Source: Bradyrhizobium sp. dw_411
Lineage (GTDB): Bacteria; Pseudomonadota; Alphaproteobacteria; Rhizobiales; Xanthobacteraceae
Length of the DNA stretch: 64,000 bases
Direction of reading: 5' to 3'
Assembly: GCF_018449695.1 (NCBI RefSeq)
Contig: NZ_JAAVUY010000024.1
Coordinates: 1-64,000, forward strand
In this document: in pieces, positions 42,501 through 53,836 of the stretch
Layout of the letters: every line of letters starts with the position of its first letter
Numbering within the stretch: the first letter of the stretch is position 1
Notes under the pieces: model-generated
What the model was told of the DNA's origin: nothing
Seen by the model: only the letters and a program-made list of their open reading frames with translations
The model's database searches: none
Program-made: the position numbers and the translations under genes

Positions 42501-42758
42501 ATGACCGACACATCAAAATCTGACACGCCGCTGAAGGCGACGTTTCGAATTAAATTGAATGGCGAGACCGTTGATATCGGTACGGTCGGCCAGGCCTATC
42601 GGTTCGTGACCAGCCTCAGTGCGGTTGAATGGATGGAATTTCAGTCGCTCCACAACGATGCCAAAGTTGCGCTGGAAGCGGCTGCTGAAAACGCGATGAT
42701 GACCGTTCAGGCGACTAACGCGCTTCGAGCCCTGTTCGTGCGCGCGAAATTGCTGTGA
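42501..42758 (+). CDS. Hypothetical protein, 85 residues
   Basis: The product, MTDTSKSDTPLKATFRIKLN at the start, has a beta-hairpin-like FRIKLNGETVDIGTVGQAYRFV followed by a helix LSAVEWMEFQSLHNDAKVALEAAAENAMM. Composition is clearly protein-like, and it resembles a Bradyrhizobium-restricted family. The stop codon is followed at once by an inverted repeat, GATCAAA-N5-TTTGATC (42762-42780). Confidence 0.66.
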   Translation: MTDTSKSDTPLKATFRIKLNGETVDIGTVGQAYRFVTSLSAVEWMEFQSLHNDAKVALEAAAENAMMTVQATNALRALFVRAKLL

Positions 42759-42996
42759 TCCGATCAAAATTGCTTTGATCTGATATCTGGCGTCCCCGCA
42801 TGGTTGGATTGCACGTTGCGCGCGCGAAAAAAGCGCGCTGCAAGGAAGTGACCTGCACGGCGGTATTTTAAGCTTCCCTGTGGCGGACCGGTTACAGACT
42901 TTTGGCGCGCCGAGGCGCAAAAAGGTGCGGACGGCCTTTGTTCGAGGTTCGATCTTGTTTCGTGGAAAGTCTGCGCCGTTATTTTGGGGGACTCAC

Positions 42997-44613
42997 GTGC
43001 GAAAAACATTCATTTCAGCACCGGCAATCTTGTCAGCAACCGCCGTCCTGGTCTTCGCGGCGGCAGCTCACGCCGACGAGCTCTCGGATATCCAGGCTCA
43101 GGCCAGGCAGCTTCACGAACAAAACCAGGCGATGACCAGAAGGCTCGCCGATCTCGAAAAGCGGCAGAAGGCGTTGGAAACAACGCCGGTCGCGAAGCCC
43201 GCGAGTTCGGGCATCAACCCGACCGATGCGATGGCCGCCGATTTGCCCTACAAGGCCGCGGTCAAGGCTCCGGCTCCGGTAAGTGATGACCTGTGCTGGA
43301 AGGGCATGTGTTTGTACGGCAATTTCGACGTTGGCCTGAGCTATCAGAACCACGGCGCCCCGTTGAACAACGTTGCCACCACGCCGCTGAACTGGCTGGT
43401 GTCGAAGAACTCGGGCGGGTCGTATTTCGGCGCCAGCCCCAACAACCTCAGCACGTCTTTTCTCGGCCTGCGGGGCAAGCAGGAGATTGCCGACAATCTC
43501 TACGCCGTATTCAATTTGCAGTCGCAATTTAACCCGCTGAGCGGAATGAATCTCAACGGACTCGGGTCCATCGTGCAAAACAATGGATTGTCGCTTGCCC
43601 AGCAAACCGCGTTTGGCGATTCGTCCAAGGACGGCCAGATGTTCAACGGCGCGGCCTATGCCGGTATCAGTTCGCCGGTCTACGGCACATTGACTTATGG
43701 CCGCCAAAACGCCCTGAGCTCGGACCTCGTCACCAATTACGATCCGATTTCCGGTTCGAACGCGTGGTCCGTGATCACCTTCCAGGGCGCGTCGGGCGGC
43801 GGCGGCGATACCGCGAATCGTATCTACGACAACTCGTTCGAATATCGGGTGAATGTCGGTCCGGTTCGGTTTGCCGTGGAAACCCAGCTCAGGAACGGCG
43901 GCAACAGCGGCACCGGCAACGCCTTCGAAGGCGATGTTGGCTTCGATTATCTCGGCCTCTCGATGGATTTCATCGGTGGCAAGATCTACGACGCGGTTTC
44001 CTCATCGCCTCTGACGGCGGTGCAAGTCACGGCGGCCAACGCCGCTGGCCTGGCCATGGGAAGCGGGCAGGTCGCCGCGACGATATCCGACAACACCGTG
44101 TTCCAGGTCGCGGCCAAATACACCATCGGGCCGCTCAAGCTGTTTGCCGGTTACGAGCATATCGATTTCGCCAACCCGACTAATCCGCTGGGGGCCGGTG
44201 CCTTCCTTGAGGGCGGCTATGTCATTACCAATCCCAACAACACCAATTTCACCACCGACCGCATTCTTCAGGTGTTCTGGGTTGGCGGGAAATATTCGGT
44301 CCGCTCCGATCTCGATTTGTCTGTCGCTTATTACCACGAGCTCCAGAACAGCTTCATCATCGGCAACGGCAGCAACCCGACGGGCACCTGCAACACCGTT
44401 GTTTCGGCCGGTTGCAGCGGAACGCTGGACGCGGTTTCCTTTGTCGCCGACTGGCGCTTTGCCAAACACTTCGATTTCTACGCCGGCGTGATGTGGTCGC
44501 AGGTGCAGAACGGTCTCGCCAACGGCTTCCTGCTGACGAACGGAACGCCGGGCAACACCTCCAACAAGGCGTCGGCATTCGATCCCGGCCTCGGCCTGCG
44601 CTACCAGTTCTGA
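42997..44613 (+). CDS. Outer-membrane porin with N-terminal coiled coil
   Basis: The GTG at 42997 has GGGGG six bases before it and starts a signal peptide (RKTFISAPAILSATAVLVFAAAAHA). The mature 510 or so residues open with a heptad-like coil (LSDIQAQARQLHEQNQ..RLADLEKRQKAL), then AADLPYKA, then a 16-18-strand barrel ending GLGLRYQF with terminal Phe. This is the trimeric general-porin type of Bradyrhizobium and allows passive diffusion of small solutes. Monocistronic. Confidence 0.86.
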   Translation: MRKTFISAPAILSATAVLVFAAAAHADELSDIQAQARQLHEQNQAMTRRLADLEKRQKALETTPVAKPASSGINPTDAMAADLPYKAAVKAPAPVSDDLCWKGMCLYGNFDVGLSYQNHGAPLNNVATTPLNWLVSKNSGGSYFGASPNNLSTSFLGLRGKQEIADNLYAVFNLQSQFNPLSGMNLNGLGSIVQNNGLSLAQQTAFGDSSKDGQMFNGAAYAGISSPVYGTLTYGRQNALSSDLVTNYDPISGSNAWSVITFQGASGGGGDTANRIYDNSFEYRVNVGPVRFAVETQLRNGGNSGTGNAFEGDVGFDYLGLSMDFIGGKIYDAVSSSPLTAVQVTAANAAGLAMGSGQVAATISDNTVFQVAAKYTIGPLKLFAGYEHIDFANPTNPLGAGAFLEGGYVITNPNNTNFTTDRILQVFWVGGKYSVRSDLDLSVAYYHELQNSFIIGNGSNPTGTCNTVVSAGCSGTLDAVSFVADWRFAKHFDFYAGVMWSQVQNGLANGFLLTNGTPGNTSNKASAFDPGLGLRYQF

Positions 44614-44648
44614 TATCCGAACAAGCGCAAGTCCTGTCGGCTTTCGGG

Positions 44649-45734
44649 TTACTTCTTCGCGCTTCGTGTCCGGATTTCGATTGATCCACCGGCCATCTGG
44701 ACTTCGAACCGCGACAGGAAGCTCATGCCGAGCAGCCCGTCGACACCGGTGCCGTAGCTCTTTTCGTCGGCATCCTGGACGACGACGGGAACATTGGTCG
44801 CCTCCAGTTTCCCGAGCTGCACCTTGTCGGCTTTCGACAGTTTGGCTTTGGCCATTCCGTTGGCCGTCATCAGCGTGACCTCGCTGGCGCCGGTCAGGGA
44901 AATCCTGGCGCGGCCCGCGAAGGCGGTTTTCATGCTCACATAGCTCGCGCCGGTATCGAGAACGAACAGGCCGCGCACGCCGTTGATTTCGGCCTTCACC
45001 GTGACGACGTTCCGCTGTCCGCGCACGGGATAGCTCTCTTTCTGAAACTCCTTCGAAGAAGCGCAATTGCCCTGCAACTCGTAGTCGGAAACGATCTTTT
45101 GCGACCGGCTGGTATCGCGGCTGGCGGGGTCCAGCGAAATCCACAGGTTGATCGGCGCGGCCGCTTCGCAGAACCGCTTGAGCGACGCATAGGCTTTCGC
45201 CATGCGAAGGAAGACGCTGCTCGAAACGCTCTTTTTGTCGGCGCCATAGAGCTCGATCGCGTCGGAATAATCGGCCAGCGCGCGCTGGAAATCTCCGGCC
45301 CCGTCCAAAGCGATGGCGCGCAGATAATGCGCGCTGCTGTCGGTTGCCGCACGCCTCACATACTCGTCGGCGACTTCGACGGCCTTGGGATAGTCGGTCA
45401 GCTTCAGGTAGATGTTGGCGGATTGACTGAGTGCGTTGAGCGGCGCGCCGCAATTCCTGACGAATCGGTAGAGCCCGTCCGCCGCCTCGCGCCGGTAGCC
45501 GAGCTTGTCGAGCGCGAGCGCCAGATCGGCGATGCTCTTTTGATCGCACGGCTCGCGCTTCAATTCCTGGAGGCGAAGCCAGACATAGGGATCACGCGCA
45601 GCCGCCACCGGCAGCGCACCGATACGCTCATAAACGCCGGAGAAAACCTCTTCGGGATTCTCGTCCAGATAACCTGCACTCACGGTGTGTGGAATAGCGG
45701 CGAGAAGCAACGCAATGGCGCAGTATCTGAGCAT
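44649..45734 (-). CDS. Exported retropepsin-like aspartyl protease with helical repeats
   Basis: The ATG at 45734 begins a signal peptide (LRYCAIALLLAAIPHTVSAG). Residues about 30-230 form TPR/Sel1-like helical repeats (DYPKAVEVADEYVRRAATD, GDFQRALADYSDAIEL). The C-terminal third carries the retropepsin fold: active-site FVLDTGASYVSM and hydrophobic GVDGLLGMSFLSRFEV. One Asp motif per chain implies dimer formation. It is 361 residues long, periplasmic, with substrate unknown. It is convergent with the porin gene. Confidence 0.82.
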   Translation of the reverse strand: MLRYCAIALLLAAIPHTVSAGYLDENPEEVFSGVYERIGALPVAAARDPYVWLRLQELKREPCDQKSIADLALALDKLGYRREAADGLYRFVRNCGAPLNALSQSANIYLKLTDYPKAVEVADEYVRRAATDSSAHYLRAIALDGAGDFQRALADYSDAIELYGADKKSVSSSVFLRMAKAYASLKRFCEAAAPINLWISLDPASRDTSRSQKIVSDYELQGNCASSKEFQKESYPVRGQRNVVTVKAEINGVRGLFVLDTGASYVSMKTAFAGRARISLTGASEVTLMTANGMAKAKLSKADKVQLGKLEATNVPVVVQDADEKSYGTGVDGLLGMSFLSRFEVQMAGGSIEIRTRSAKK

Positions 45735-45865
45735 CACTATTCCAAGGTTGTCCTCCACATTCTATATAATCAGAAAGTGTGGTGGGCAAACCAAATCAAG
45801 CCGGCAATCGGGGCCATCCTACCCTTGCCGACGTTGTTCGCGGTGACGCTTGGGAGTTCGTGCGC

Positions 45866-46117
45866 TTAATATACAGGGTCGCGTTTGGGTGCTTGAGCCG
45901 CCATCCGGGCCTGCACGATCGCTTCCTCGGCCGCGATCCGAAAATCCCGCGCTGCCTTCAGCGGGCGCCGGATGTTGGGATCTTCCGAACTGCTGTCGAA
46001 GGTAATAAGTTGCATGCAATGGGGGCACTGCACCTGATAGCCGGTGCGAAGCCGTTGCGCCTTCTCGCTGAAAGGCTTGCGGCATTTGGAGCATTGAATC
46101 TTGATGCGGTCGTTCAT
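45866..46117 (-). CDS. Small zinc-ribbon protein (MJ0042-like), 83 residues
   Basis: The ATG at 46117 has GGGAGA upstream. The N-terminal half is a zinc ribbon: IQCSKCRKPFSEKAQRL and VQCPHCMQLITF give two CxxC pairs. The C-terminal half is a charged helix (ARDFRIAAEEAIVQARMAA). Such proteins may act as metal- or nucleic-acid-binding adaptors. An inverted repeat GCGAGCA-TTAT-TGCTCGC (46184-46201) lies 67 bases upstream and could be its operator. Confidence 0.72.
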   Translation of the reverse strand: MNDRIKIQCSKCRKPFSEKAQRLRTGYQVQCPHCMQLITFDSSSEDPNIRRPLKAARDFRIAAEEAIVQARMAAQAPKRDPVY

Positions 46118-46309
46118 GCGTTTCTCCCGCACCGAGATTGGCCGCTGTCGTTTTAGGATATTGCTAACCGGTCACGTCAATTTGCGAGCATTATTGCTCG
46201 CATTTTGGATGTAAATTCCCCCGCACAGATATGCCCTCCGGCTCATCGAAGCGGCTCGATCATGGCGTATCGACGGACCGATGTGCCGTCAGTGCGGGGC
46301 AGGCGTGGA

Positions 46310-46747
46310 TCAGCCGGCATAGGCCTTGTCGAGGTCGGCGATGATGATTTTTCGCATCTTCATCATGGCCTGCATCGCGCGATCGGCCTTTTTGCGATCG
46401 GGATCGCTCAGGTAACGGCCCAGCGCCGTGGGCACGACCTGCCAGGACAGGCCGAACTTGTCCTTGAGCCATCCGCAGTTGGATTCCTCGCCGCCATCGG
46501 CGATCAATCTATTCCAGAAATAGTCCACCTCTTGCTGAGTATCGACGCTGATGAAGAACGAGATCGCCTCGTTGAACCTGAATTTGGGGCCGCCATTGAG
46601 GGCGTTGAATCTCTGGCCCTCGAGTTCGAAGCTCGCCATGAAGTCATTGACGGTTTCGATCTTGGCATTGGGAAACACCGATGTGTAGAACGCGACGGCT
46701 TCAGGGACGTTGTTGTCGAGCCAGAGGAACGGCGTGATCGAAGTCAT
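46310..46747 (-). CDS. VOC-family (PhnB-like) protein
   Basis: A 145-residue glyoxalase/bleomycin-resistance-fold protein of the 3-dmu-9_3-mt subfamily: ITPFLWLDNNVPEAVAFYTSVF, LNGGPKFRFNEAISFFISVDTQQEVDYFW and CGWLKDKFGLSWQVVPTALG are typical. Members are metal-binding or metal-free small-molecule enzymes; the reaction is unknown here. AAGGATAACC precedes the ATG. A longer open frame upstream is not used. Confidence 0.85.
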   Translation of the reverse strand: MTSITPFLWLDNNVPEAVAFYTSVFPNAKIETVNDFMASFELEGQRFNALNGGPKFRFNEAISFFISVDTQQEVDYFWNRLIADGGEESNCGWLKDKFGLSWQVVPTALGRYLSDPDRKKADRAMQAMMKMRKIIIADLDKAYAG

Positions 46748-47065
46748 GACGGTTATCCTTGTTGATCGGGTTTGTTGTCGGAGGCGGCGCGGGCAGGATC
46801 GGCGACGTGCAGGATTAACCAGAGGTCGTCGGCCATCATGAACTCCGTTTGCGTGGACTCTTCCGGAGGACGAACGGGCGGCGCCGGCTCCGACACGGGG
46901 GCTGATTTTTTTATCGGTCGATTTCCGTTGATGCGCGGGGAGATCGTGCGTCTCCGTCATCGCCTGGAAAGGACTTACCCACAGTGGGCAGATGGAGTAG
47001 GACATCCGCGCCACCCGCTGCTGCCCACGCGTCTGTCCCAATCTTGCTGTCCCAAACCCCACCCG
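46748..47065. other. Divergent intergenic region, no gene seen
   Basis: These 318 bases separate the VOC gene from the rightward methyltransferase-like gene. The frame of the latter is open through the region, but the composition is Gly/Arg/Cys-rich and no ribosome site precedes an upstream start. A TTTTTTTATCGG stretch near 46908 may belong to a promoter. No hairpin of note. Confidence 0.5.
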
Positions 47066-48421
47066 ATGAAAAACGACCAGATCCTGAGTCTGATTTCGGA
47101 GTTCTGCCGCCAGGCCGACATGGCGGAATCGACCTTTGGGCGCCGGGCGGTCAATGACGGCAAGCTGGTGCATCGATTGCGCGAGGGCAAGCGCATCACC
47201 ATCGATACGCTCGATCGGATCCAGGCGTTCATCGCGGCCTCAATGCCGGGCGGGGTGCCGCCGCCGCGCGGGCTCGAGGTGCCGCCGGAGAAGCGCGATC
47301 CCCGTGGCAATTTCAGGTTTTTCGAGAATCGGCAGAAATACCTGCTGTTCGTCCACACCTGCAGCGAAAAGCGGGTGATCGCCGAGCGGGTGGCGCTGGA
47401 GCTCGGCAGCATCCATCCCCGGCCGCCGGCGCTGCGGGTATTCGATGCCGGGGTTGGCGACGGCACGGTTTTGGCGCGGGTGATGCGCTCGATGCATGGC
47501 CGCTTTCCTCATATGCCGTTCTATATCGCCGGCAAGGAACTCAGCGTCGAGGACGTCCGCCTGACCCTGGACAAGGTGCCGGACCGGCTGTTCGAGCATC
47601 CCGCTACCGTCTTTGTGCTGACCAACATGTATTACGCCGAGGCGCCTTGGCTGACGCCGTCCTCGCCGGCCGCGGCCTCGGGCATGATCTGGCATGAGGT
47701 GGCGCTGCGGGGAGCTTCCTCGGGAGATTTCGAGGCCCAAATCGCCGAATTGGCGCCGTTTCTGGAGCAAAACTGGCGCGCCAGCGTCAGTCCGCGCTCG
47801 GGGATGCCGGTCTACGAGCGGCCGGCCGCGATCGTGCTGTACCGGGAAGACCACAGGTTTTTGCTCGATTCGATCATCCCCAGGGCCGGCCGTACCGAGG
47901 CCAATTTCGACCTTGTGATCGCTTCCCAGCCATATCGGGCCAAATCTTCGGTCAATTTCCGCGCAAAACGCATTATTGCGCCCTTAGGGAGGGCTTTGCG
48001 GGCCGGTGGGCGGCTGATCGGCATCCACTCCCATGGGCAGGACCCGGGGCTGGAGATGATTCAGGCGGTTTGGCCCGGAGAAAACCCTTTCGCGGTGAGC
48101 CGTCATGAGCTATTGCGCGCGGTGAAATACGAGCTGGGCTCGGCCGGGCGGGACCTCAATTTTAACGCCTATGCGGATAACCGCTCGATCTTTCGTTATG
48201 ATATGGAAGCGCTGCCCAACGAGGTCACCGGGTCAATCGGAACCTCCACGGCCTTTGCAGCATGGAATGCGGCGGTGTATGTCGCCCAGATCGAGGACGA
48301 CCGGTTGACGGAAGTGACCCAGAGTGGCCGTTATCTCGATGCCGCCAGAGAGGTTTTGCGCAAGCATAACGGGCTCTGGTTCTACGACGAATCCTACGTC
48401 ATCTCGCGCCGTCGCGACTGA
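47066..48421 (+). CDS. HTH-like/class I methyltransferase-like protein upstream of metK
   Basis: A 451-residue protein of unknown function. Residues 1-60 (LISEFCRQADMAESTFGRRA...RITIDTLDRIQAF) resemble the small helical DNA-binding domain found upstream of metK in rhizobia. Residues about 120-320 look like a SAM-binding Rossmann fold: RVFDAGVGDGTVLARVM as motif I and FDLVIASQPYRA as a possible motif IV, then LRAGGRLIGIHSHG. The SQPY in place of NPPY makes the target uncertain (nucleic acid, protein or small molecule). It is followed after 60 bases by metK, which would supply its cofactor. Confidence 0.68.
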   Translation: MKNDQILSLISEFCRQADMAESTFGRRAVNDGKLVHRLREGKRITIDTLDRIQAFIAASMPGGVPPPRGLEVPPEKRDPRGNFRFFENRQKYLLFVHTCSEKRVIAERVALELGSIHPRPPALRVFDAGVGDGTVLARVMRSMHGRFPHMPFYIAGKELSVEDVRLTLDKVPDRLFEHPATVFVLTNMYYAEAPWLTPSSPAAASGMIWHEVALRGASSGDFEAQIAELAPFLEQNWRASVSPRSGMPVYERPAAIVLYREDHRFLLDSIIPRAGRTEANFDLVIASQPYRAKSSVNFRAKRIIAPLGRALRAGGRLIGIHSHGQDPGLEMIQAVWPGENPFAVSRHELLRAVKYELGSAGRDLNFNAYADNRSIFRYDMEALPNEVTGSIGTSTAFAAWNAAVYVAQIEDDRLTEVTQSGRYLDAAREVLRKHNGLWFYDESYVISRRRD

Positions 48422-48442
48422 CAATTCAGGACACATAGAGAC

Positions 48443-48476
48443 AGGGACCACCGAGGTCCGGTGGGAAAAAGGGGTT
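48443..48476 (+). promoter_or_regulatory. metK leader with mutually exclusive hairpins
   Basis: Immediately before metK, GGACC can pair with GGTCC (48445-48459), while CCACCG can pair with CGGTGG (48448-48464). The two stems share bases and cannot form together; the second ends just before the AAAAAGGGG ribosome site. This could be a small translational switch or a pseudoknot. It does not match a SAM riboswitch consensus I can recall. Confidence 0.4.
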
Positions 48477-48481
48477 GGTTG

Positions 48482-49678
<1,197 letters not shown>

Positions 49679-49687
49679 CCACATGAC

Positions 49688-49769
49688 GTCATTCCGGGAT
49701 GCGCCGTAAGGCGCAGGCCCGGAATCTCCAACTTCTAGATTCCGGGTTCGCTTCGCGCCCCGGAATGAC
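49688..49769. repeat. Palindromic repeat, GTCATTCCGGG family
   Basis: GTCATTCCGGG and CCCCGGAATGAC flank an inner AATCTCCAACTTCTAGATT hairpin. It is homologous to 22833-22913. It lies between metK and ahcY. Confidence 0.8.
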
Positions 49770-49793
49770 ATGCACAGGAACAGGACCATCCCA

Positions 49794-51233
49794 ATGACCG
49801 CCACCAAGCCCGGCTTTACCGATTACATCGTCAAGGACATCGCGCTCGCCGATTTCGGCCGCAAGGAGCTCTCGCTGGCCGAGACGGAAATGCCGGGCCT
49901 GATGGCGACCCGCGAGGAGTACGGCCCGAAGCAGCCGCTGAAGGGTGCGCGCATCGCAGGTTCCCTGCACATGACCATTCAGACCGGCGTGCTGATCGAG
50001 ACGCTGAAGGCGCTCGGCGCCGATATCCGCTGGGTCTCCTGCAACATCTATTCGACGCAGGACCATGCCGCCGCTGCCATCGCCGCCGCCGGCATTCCGG
50101 TGTTCGCCGTCAAGGGCGAAACGCTGGCCGACTATTGGGATTACACTGCAAAGCTGTTCGACTGGCATGGCGCAAAACCCGGTGAAGCCTTGCACCCCAA
50201 CATGATCCTCGATGACGGCGGCGACGCTACCATGTATGTCCATCTCGGCCTCAAGGCTGAGAACGGCGACACGGCATTCCTCGACAAGCCGGCTTCGGAA
50301 GAAGAGGAAGTGTTCTTCGCGCTGCTGAAGAAGCAGTTGAAGGAGAAGCCGAAGGGCTATTTCGCTGGAATCGCCAAGTCGATCCAGGGCGTCTCGGAAG
50401 AGACCACCACGGGCGTGCATCGTCTGTACGACATGCAGAAGGCCGGCACGCTGCTGTGGCCCGCGATCAACGTCAATGACAGCGTCACCAAGTCGAAGTT
50501 CGACAACCTTTATGGCTGCCGCGAATCGCTGGTCGACGGCATCCGCCGCGGCACCGACGTCATGATGTCGGGCAAGATCGCGATGGTCGCGGGCTTCGGC
50601 GACGTCGGCAAGGGCTCGGCCGCGTCGCTGCGCCAGGCGGGCTGCCGCGTCATGGTGTCCGAAGTCGATCCGATCTGCGCGCTGCAGGCGGCGATGGAAG
50701 GCTATGAAGTCGTCACCATGGAAGACGCCGCACCCCGCGCCGACATCTTCGTCACCGCGACCGGCAACAAGGACATCATCACGATCGAGCACATGCGCGC
50801 GATGAAGGATCGCGCCATCGTCTGCAACATCGGCCACTTCGACAACGAGATCCAGGTCGCTTCGCTGAAGAACCTGAAGTGGGACAACATCAAGCCGCAG
50901 GTCGACGAGATCACCTTCGCCGACGGCAAGCGCATGATCCTGCTGTCGGAAGGCCGGCTGGTGAATCTCGGCAACGCCATGGGCCATCCGTCCTTCGTGA
51001 TGTCGGCCTCCTTCACCAACCAGACGCTGGCGCAGATCGAGCTTTATGCCAACAACAAGGACGGCAAGTACAAGAAGGAAGTCTACGTGCTGCCGAAGAC
51101 GCTGGACGAGAAGGTGGCGATGCTGCATCTCGCCAAGATCGGCGTGAACCTGAGCAAGCTGCGCAAGGACCAGGCCGACTATATCGGCGTGAAGCAGGAA
51201 GGCCCGTTCAAGTCGGATCATTACCGGTATTGA
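49794..51233 (+). CDS. ahcY: S-adenosylhomocysteine hydrolase
   Basis: Splits SAH into adenosine and homocysteine, relieving product inhibition of methyltransferases. The 479 residues show SCNIYSTQDHAAAAIA, the NAD-binding GFGDVGKGSAASL and the invariant C-terminal KSDHYRY. The ATG at 49794 has AGGA eight bases before it. An intrinsic terminator follows at 51276. Confidence 0.97.
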   Translation: MTATKPGFTDYIVKDIALADFGRKELSLAETEMPGLMATREEYGPKQPLKGARIAGSLHMTIQTGVLIETLKALGADIRWVSCNIYSTQDHAAAAIAAAGIPVFAVKGETLADYWDYTAKLFDWHGAKPGEALHPNMILDDGGDATMYVHLGLKAENGDTAFLDKPASEEEEVFFALLKKQLKEKPKGYFAGIAKSIQGVSEETTTGVHRLYDMQKAGTLLWPAINVNDSVTKSKFDNLYGCRESLVDGIRRGTDVMMSGKIAMVAGFGDVGKGSAASLRQAGCRVMVSEVDPICALQAAMEGYEVVTMEDAAPRADIFVTATGNKDIITIEHMRAMKDRAIVCNIGHFDNEIQVASLKNLKWDNIKPQVDEITFADGKRMILLSEGRLVNLGNAMGHPSFVMSASFTNQTLAQIELYANNKDGKYKKEVYVLPKTLDEKVAMLHLAKIGVNLSKLRKDQADYIGVKQEGPFKSDHYRY

Positions 51234-51275
51234 GATTTGGGATCGTCATTCCGTACCGCGGAATGAGCATGTTCA

Positions 51276-51307
51276 GGCCCCGGAGCGATCCGGGGCCTTT
51301 CGTTTGT
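51276..51307 (+). terminator. Intrinsic terminator of ahcY
   Basis: GGCCCCGGA-GCGA-TCCGGGGCC is a perfect nine-base stem followed by TTTCGTTTG, 43 bases after the ahcY stop. A smaller CATTCC-N7-GGAATG hairpin lies just upstream at 51247-51265. Confidence 0.82.
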
Positions 51308-51344
51308 CGTTGATTTCCAGTGCGTCTTGCGCGCTAATCGGCCC

Positions 51345-52817
<1,473 letters not shown>

Positions 52818-52985
52818 GCGATCGCTGACGCATTACTATTCCCGGCAATTTTTTCTCAGGCTCCCACCATCGGGCAAATGTTGCCGCGTTCGATGTGATC
52901 TCAATCGTTGAAAAGCCGCGTCTTTTTGGCTTTGTCGCGTGGCATGCCCTTTGCTGGCTCCGAAAATGTGTGTCCGGAGTTTGCT

Positions 52986-53309
52986 ATGTCGGTTTCGCTT
53001 TCAGGTGCGTTTTCGTCTCCGGGCCTGTCGTCAACGCCAACGGTTTCCGCCAGCGCGTCAAAGTCATCAGGCCTGAACCTCAAGCCGCCATCGGTGGTGC
53101 AGCAATTTCTCGAATACGCCAGCATGACGCCGGCCGAGCGTATGCAGGCCGACATGCTCTCGCAACTCGGCCTCACCGAGGATCAGTTCAAGGCGATGAC
53201 GCCCGCCGAGCAGCAGAAGGTTGAAGACAAGATCCGGGAGATGATCAAAAAGCAGGTCGAACAAAGTAACGACAAGCGGACGGGGTTGATAACCGATATT
53301 TCGGTCTGA
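52986..53309 (+). CDS. Hypothetical protein, 107 residues
   Basis: The ATG at 52986 is preceded by CCGGAG. The N-terminal 45 residues are Ser/Ala/Thr/Pro-rich and probably flexible; the C-terminal 60 form an amphipathic helical region, VVQQFLEYASMTPAERMQAD through EDKIREMIKKQVEQ. Related small proteins with an AERM..ML..LGLTEDQ pattern occur in Bradyrhizobium by recollection. No function is known. Confidence 0.68.
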   Translation: MSVSLSGAFSSPGLSSTPTVSASASKSSGLNLKPPSVVQQFLEYASMTPAERMQADMLSQLGLTEDQFKAMTPAEQQKVEDKIREMIKKQVEQSNDKRTGLITDISV

Positions 53310-53542
53310 CCGGCGCGACGCGACCGCTTGCCGTCTACGTCATCTATGGCTCGCCGCGCGCGGGGTGCACGCTCCATGACACAAATCTGACGACCCGAAG
53401 GCAAGTTCGAGGCCGCGTATGCGTTGTTTCGCGTATACGCGGTCACCTTCGAATCGGCCATCGTGTCCAACGGTTAACGTCGTATTAATCGGCAGACCCT
53501 AGGCTTCAGCGGATCGAAGCTGCTGACAGCATGAGGAAGTCC

Positions 53543-53698
53543 ATGGACGCCCAGAGAATTGCCGTCGATGCCGTGGTCGCGCTGACCGACTGTGACCGCG
53601 ACGCGGTGACCGCCTTTATCCGCCGGATGTATCTGGCCGGCGTAAGAGATCCCAAGCGCCTGACCTTCAAGGGCCTGCAGGCGATGGCGCGGGGCTAA
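53543..53698 (+). CDS. Small hypothetical protein, 51 residues
   Basis: The ATG at 53543 has GAGGA five bases upstream. The product begins MDAQRIAVDAVVALTDCDRD and continues VTAFIRRMYLAGVRDPKRLTFKGLQAM, a compact helical protein without signal. A bidirectional terminator follows 33 bases later, consistent with a real short transcription unit. Confidence 0.65.
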   Translation: MDAQRIAVDAVVALTDCDRDAVTAFIRRMYLAGVRDPKRLTFKGLQAMARG

Positions 53699-53731
53699 CC
53701 GCTCCGAGCGCCAAATATCCCGAATAAAAAA

Positions 53732-53762
53732 GGCCCCGAATAAATCCGGGGCCTTGTTTGTT
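53732..53762. terminator. Bidirectional intrinsic terminator
   Basis: GGCCCCG and CGGGGCC pair around an eight-base AT-rich loop. TTGTTTGTTT follows on the plus strand, and AATAAAAAA precedes it, giving a T-run on the minus strand. It lies between the convergent 51-residue gene and the FAH-family gene and can serve both. Confidence 0.82.
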
Positions 53763-53836
53763 TGGTGGTCATAGCGTTTTCGAGCGAAGTGGATACCGAT
53801 TCGCGTGAAGAAAACGCGTCAAACAAAAAACTCAGA

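Noticed and set aside
44002..45549. Leftward 515-codon frame
   Set aside because: Overlaps the retropepsin-like gene in another frame and is antisense to the porin; Arg-rich and repetitive.
46310..47173. Long version of the VOC protein starting at 47173
   Set aside because: The VOC domain starts at the ATG at 46747 with its own ribosome site; the extra 142 residues are Arg/Ser-rich and lie opposite the next gene's leader.
48422..48481. SAM-II or SAM/SAH riboswitch before metK
   Set aside because: The leader is short and its stems do not match the consensus cores I know; kept only as an unassigned structured leader.
49689..51221. 510-codon leftward frame
   Set aside because: Antisense to ahcY; Asp/His/Leu-rich shadow typical of a highly biased gene.
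53183..53470. Leftward 95-codon frame
   Set aside because: Overlaps the 3' half of the 107-residue gene and its composition is random; no ribosome site.
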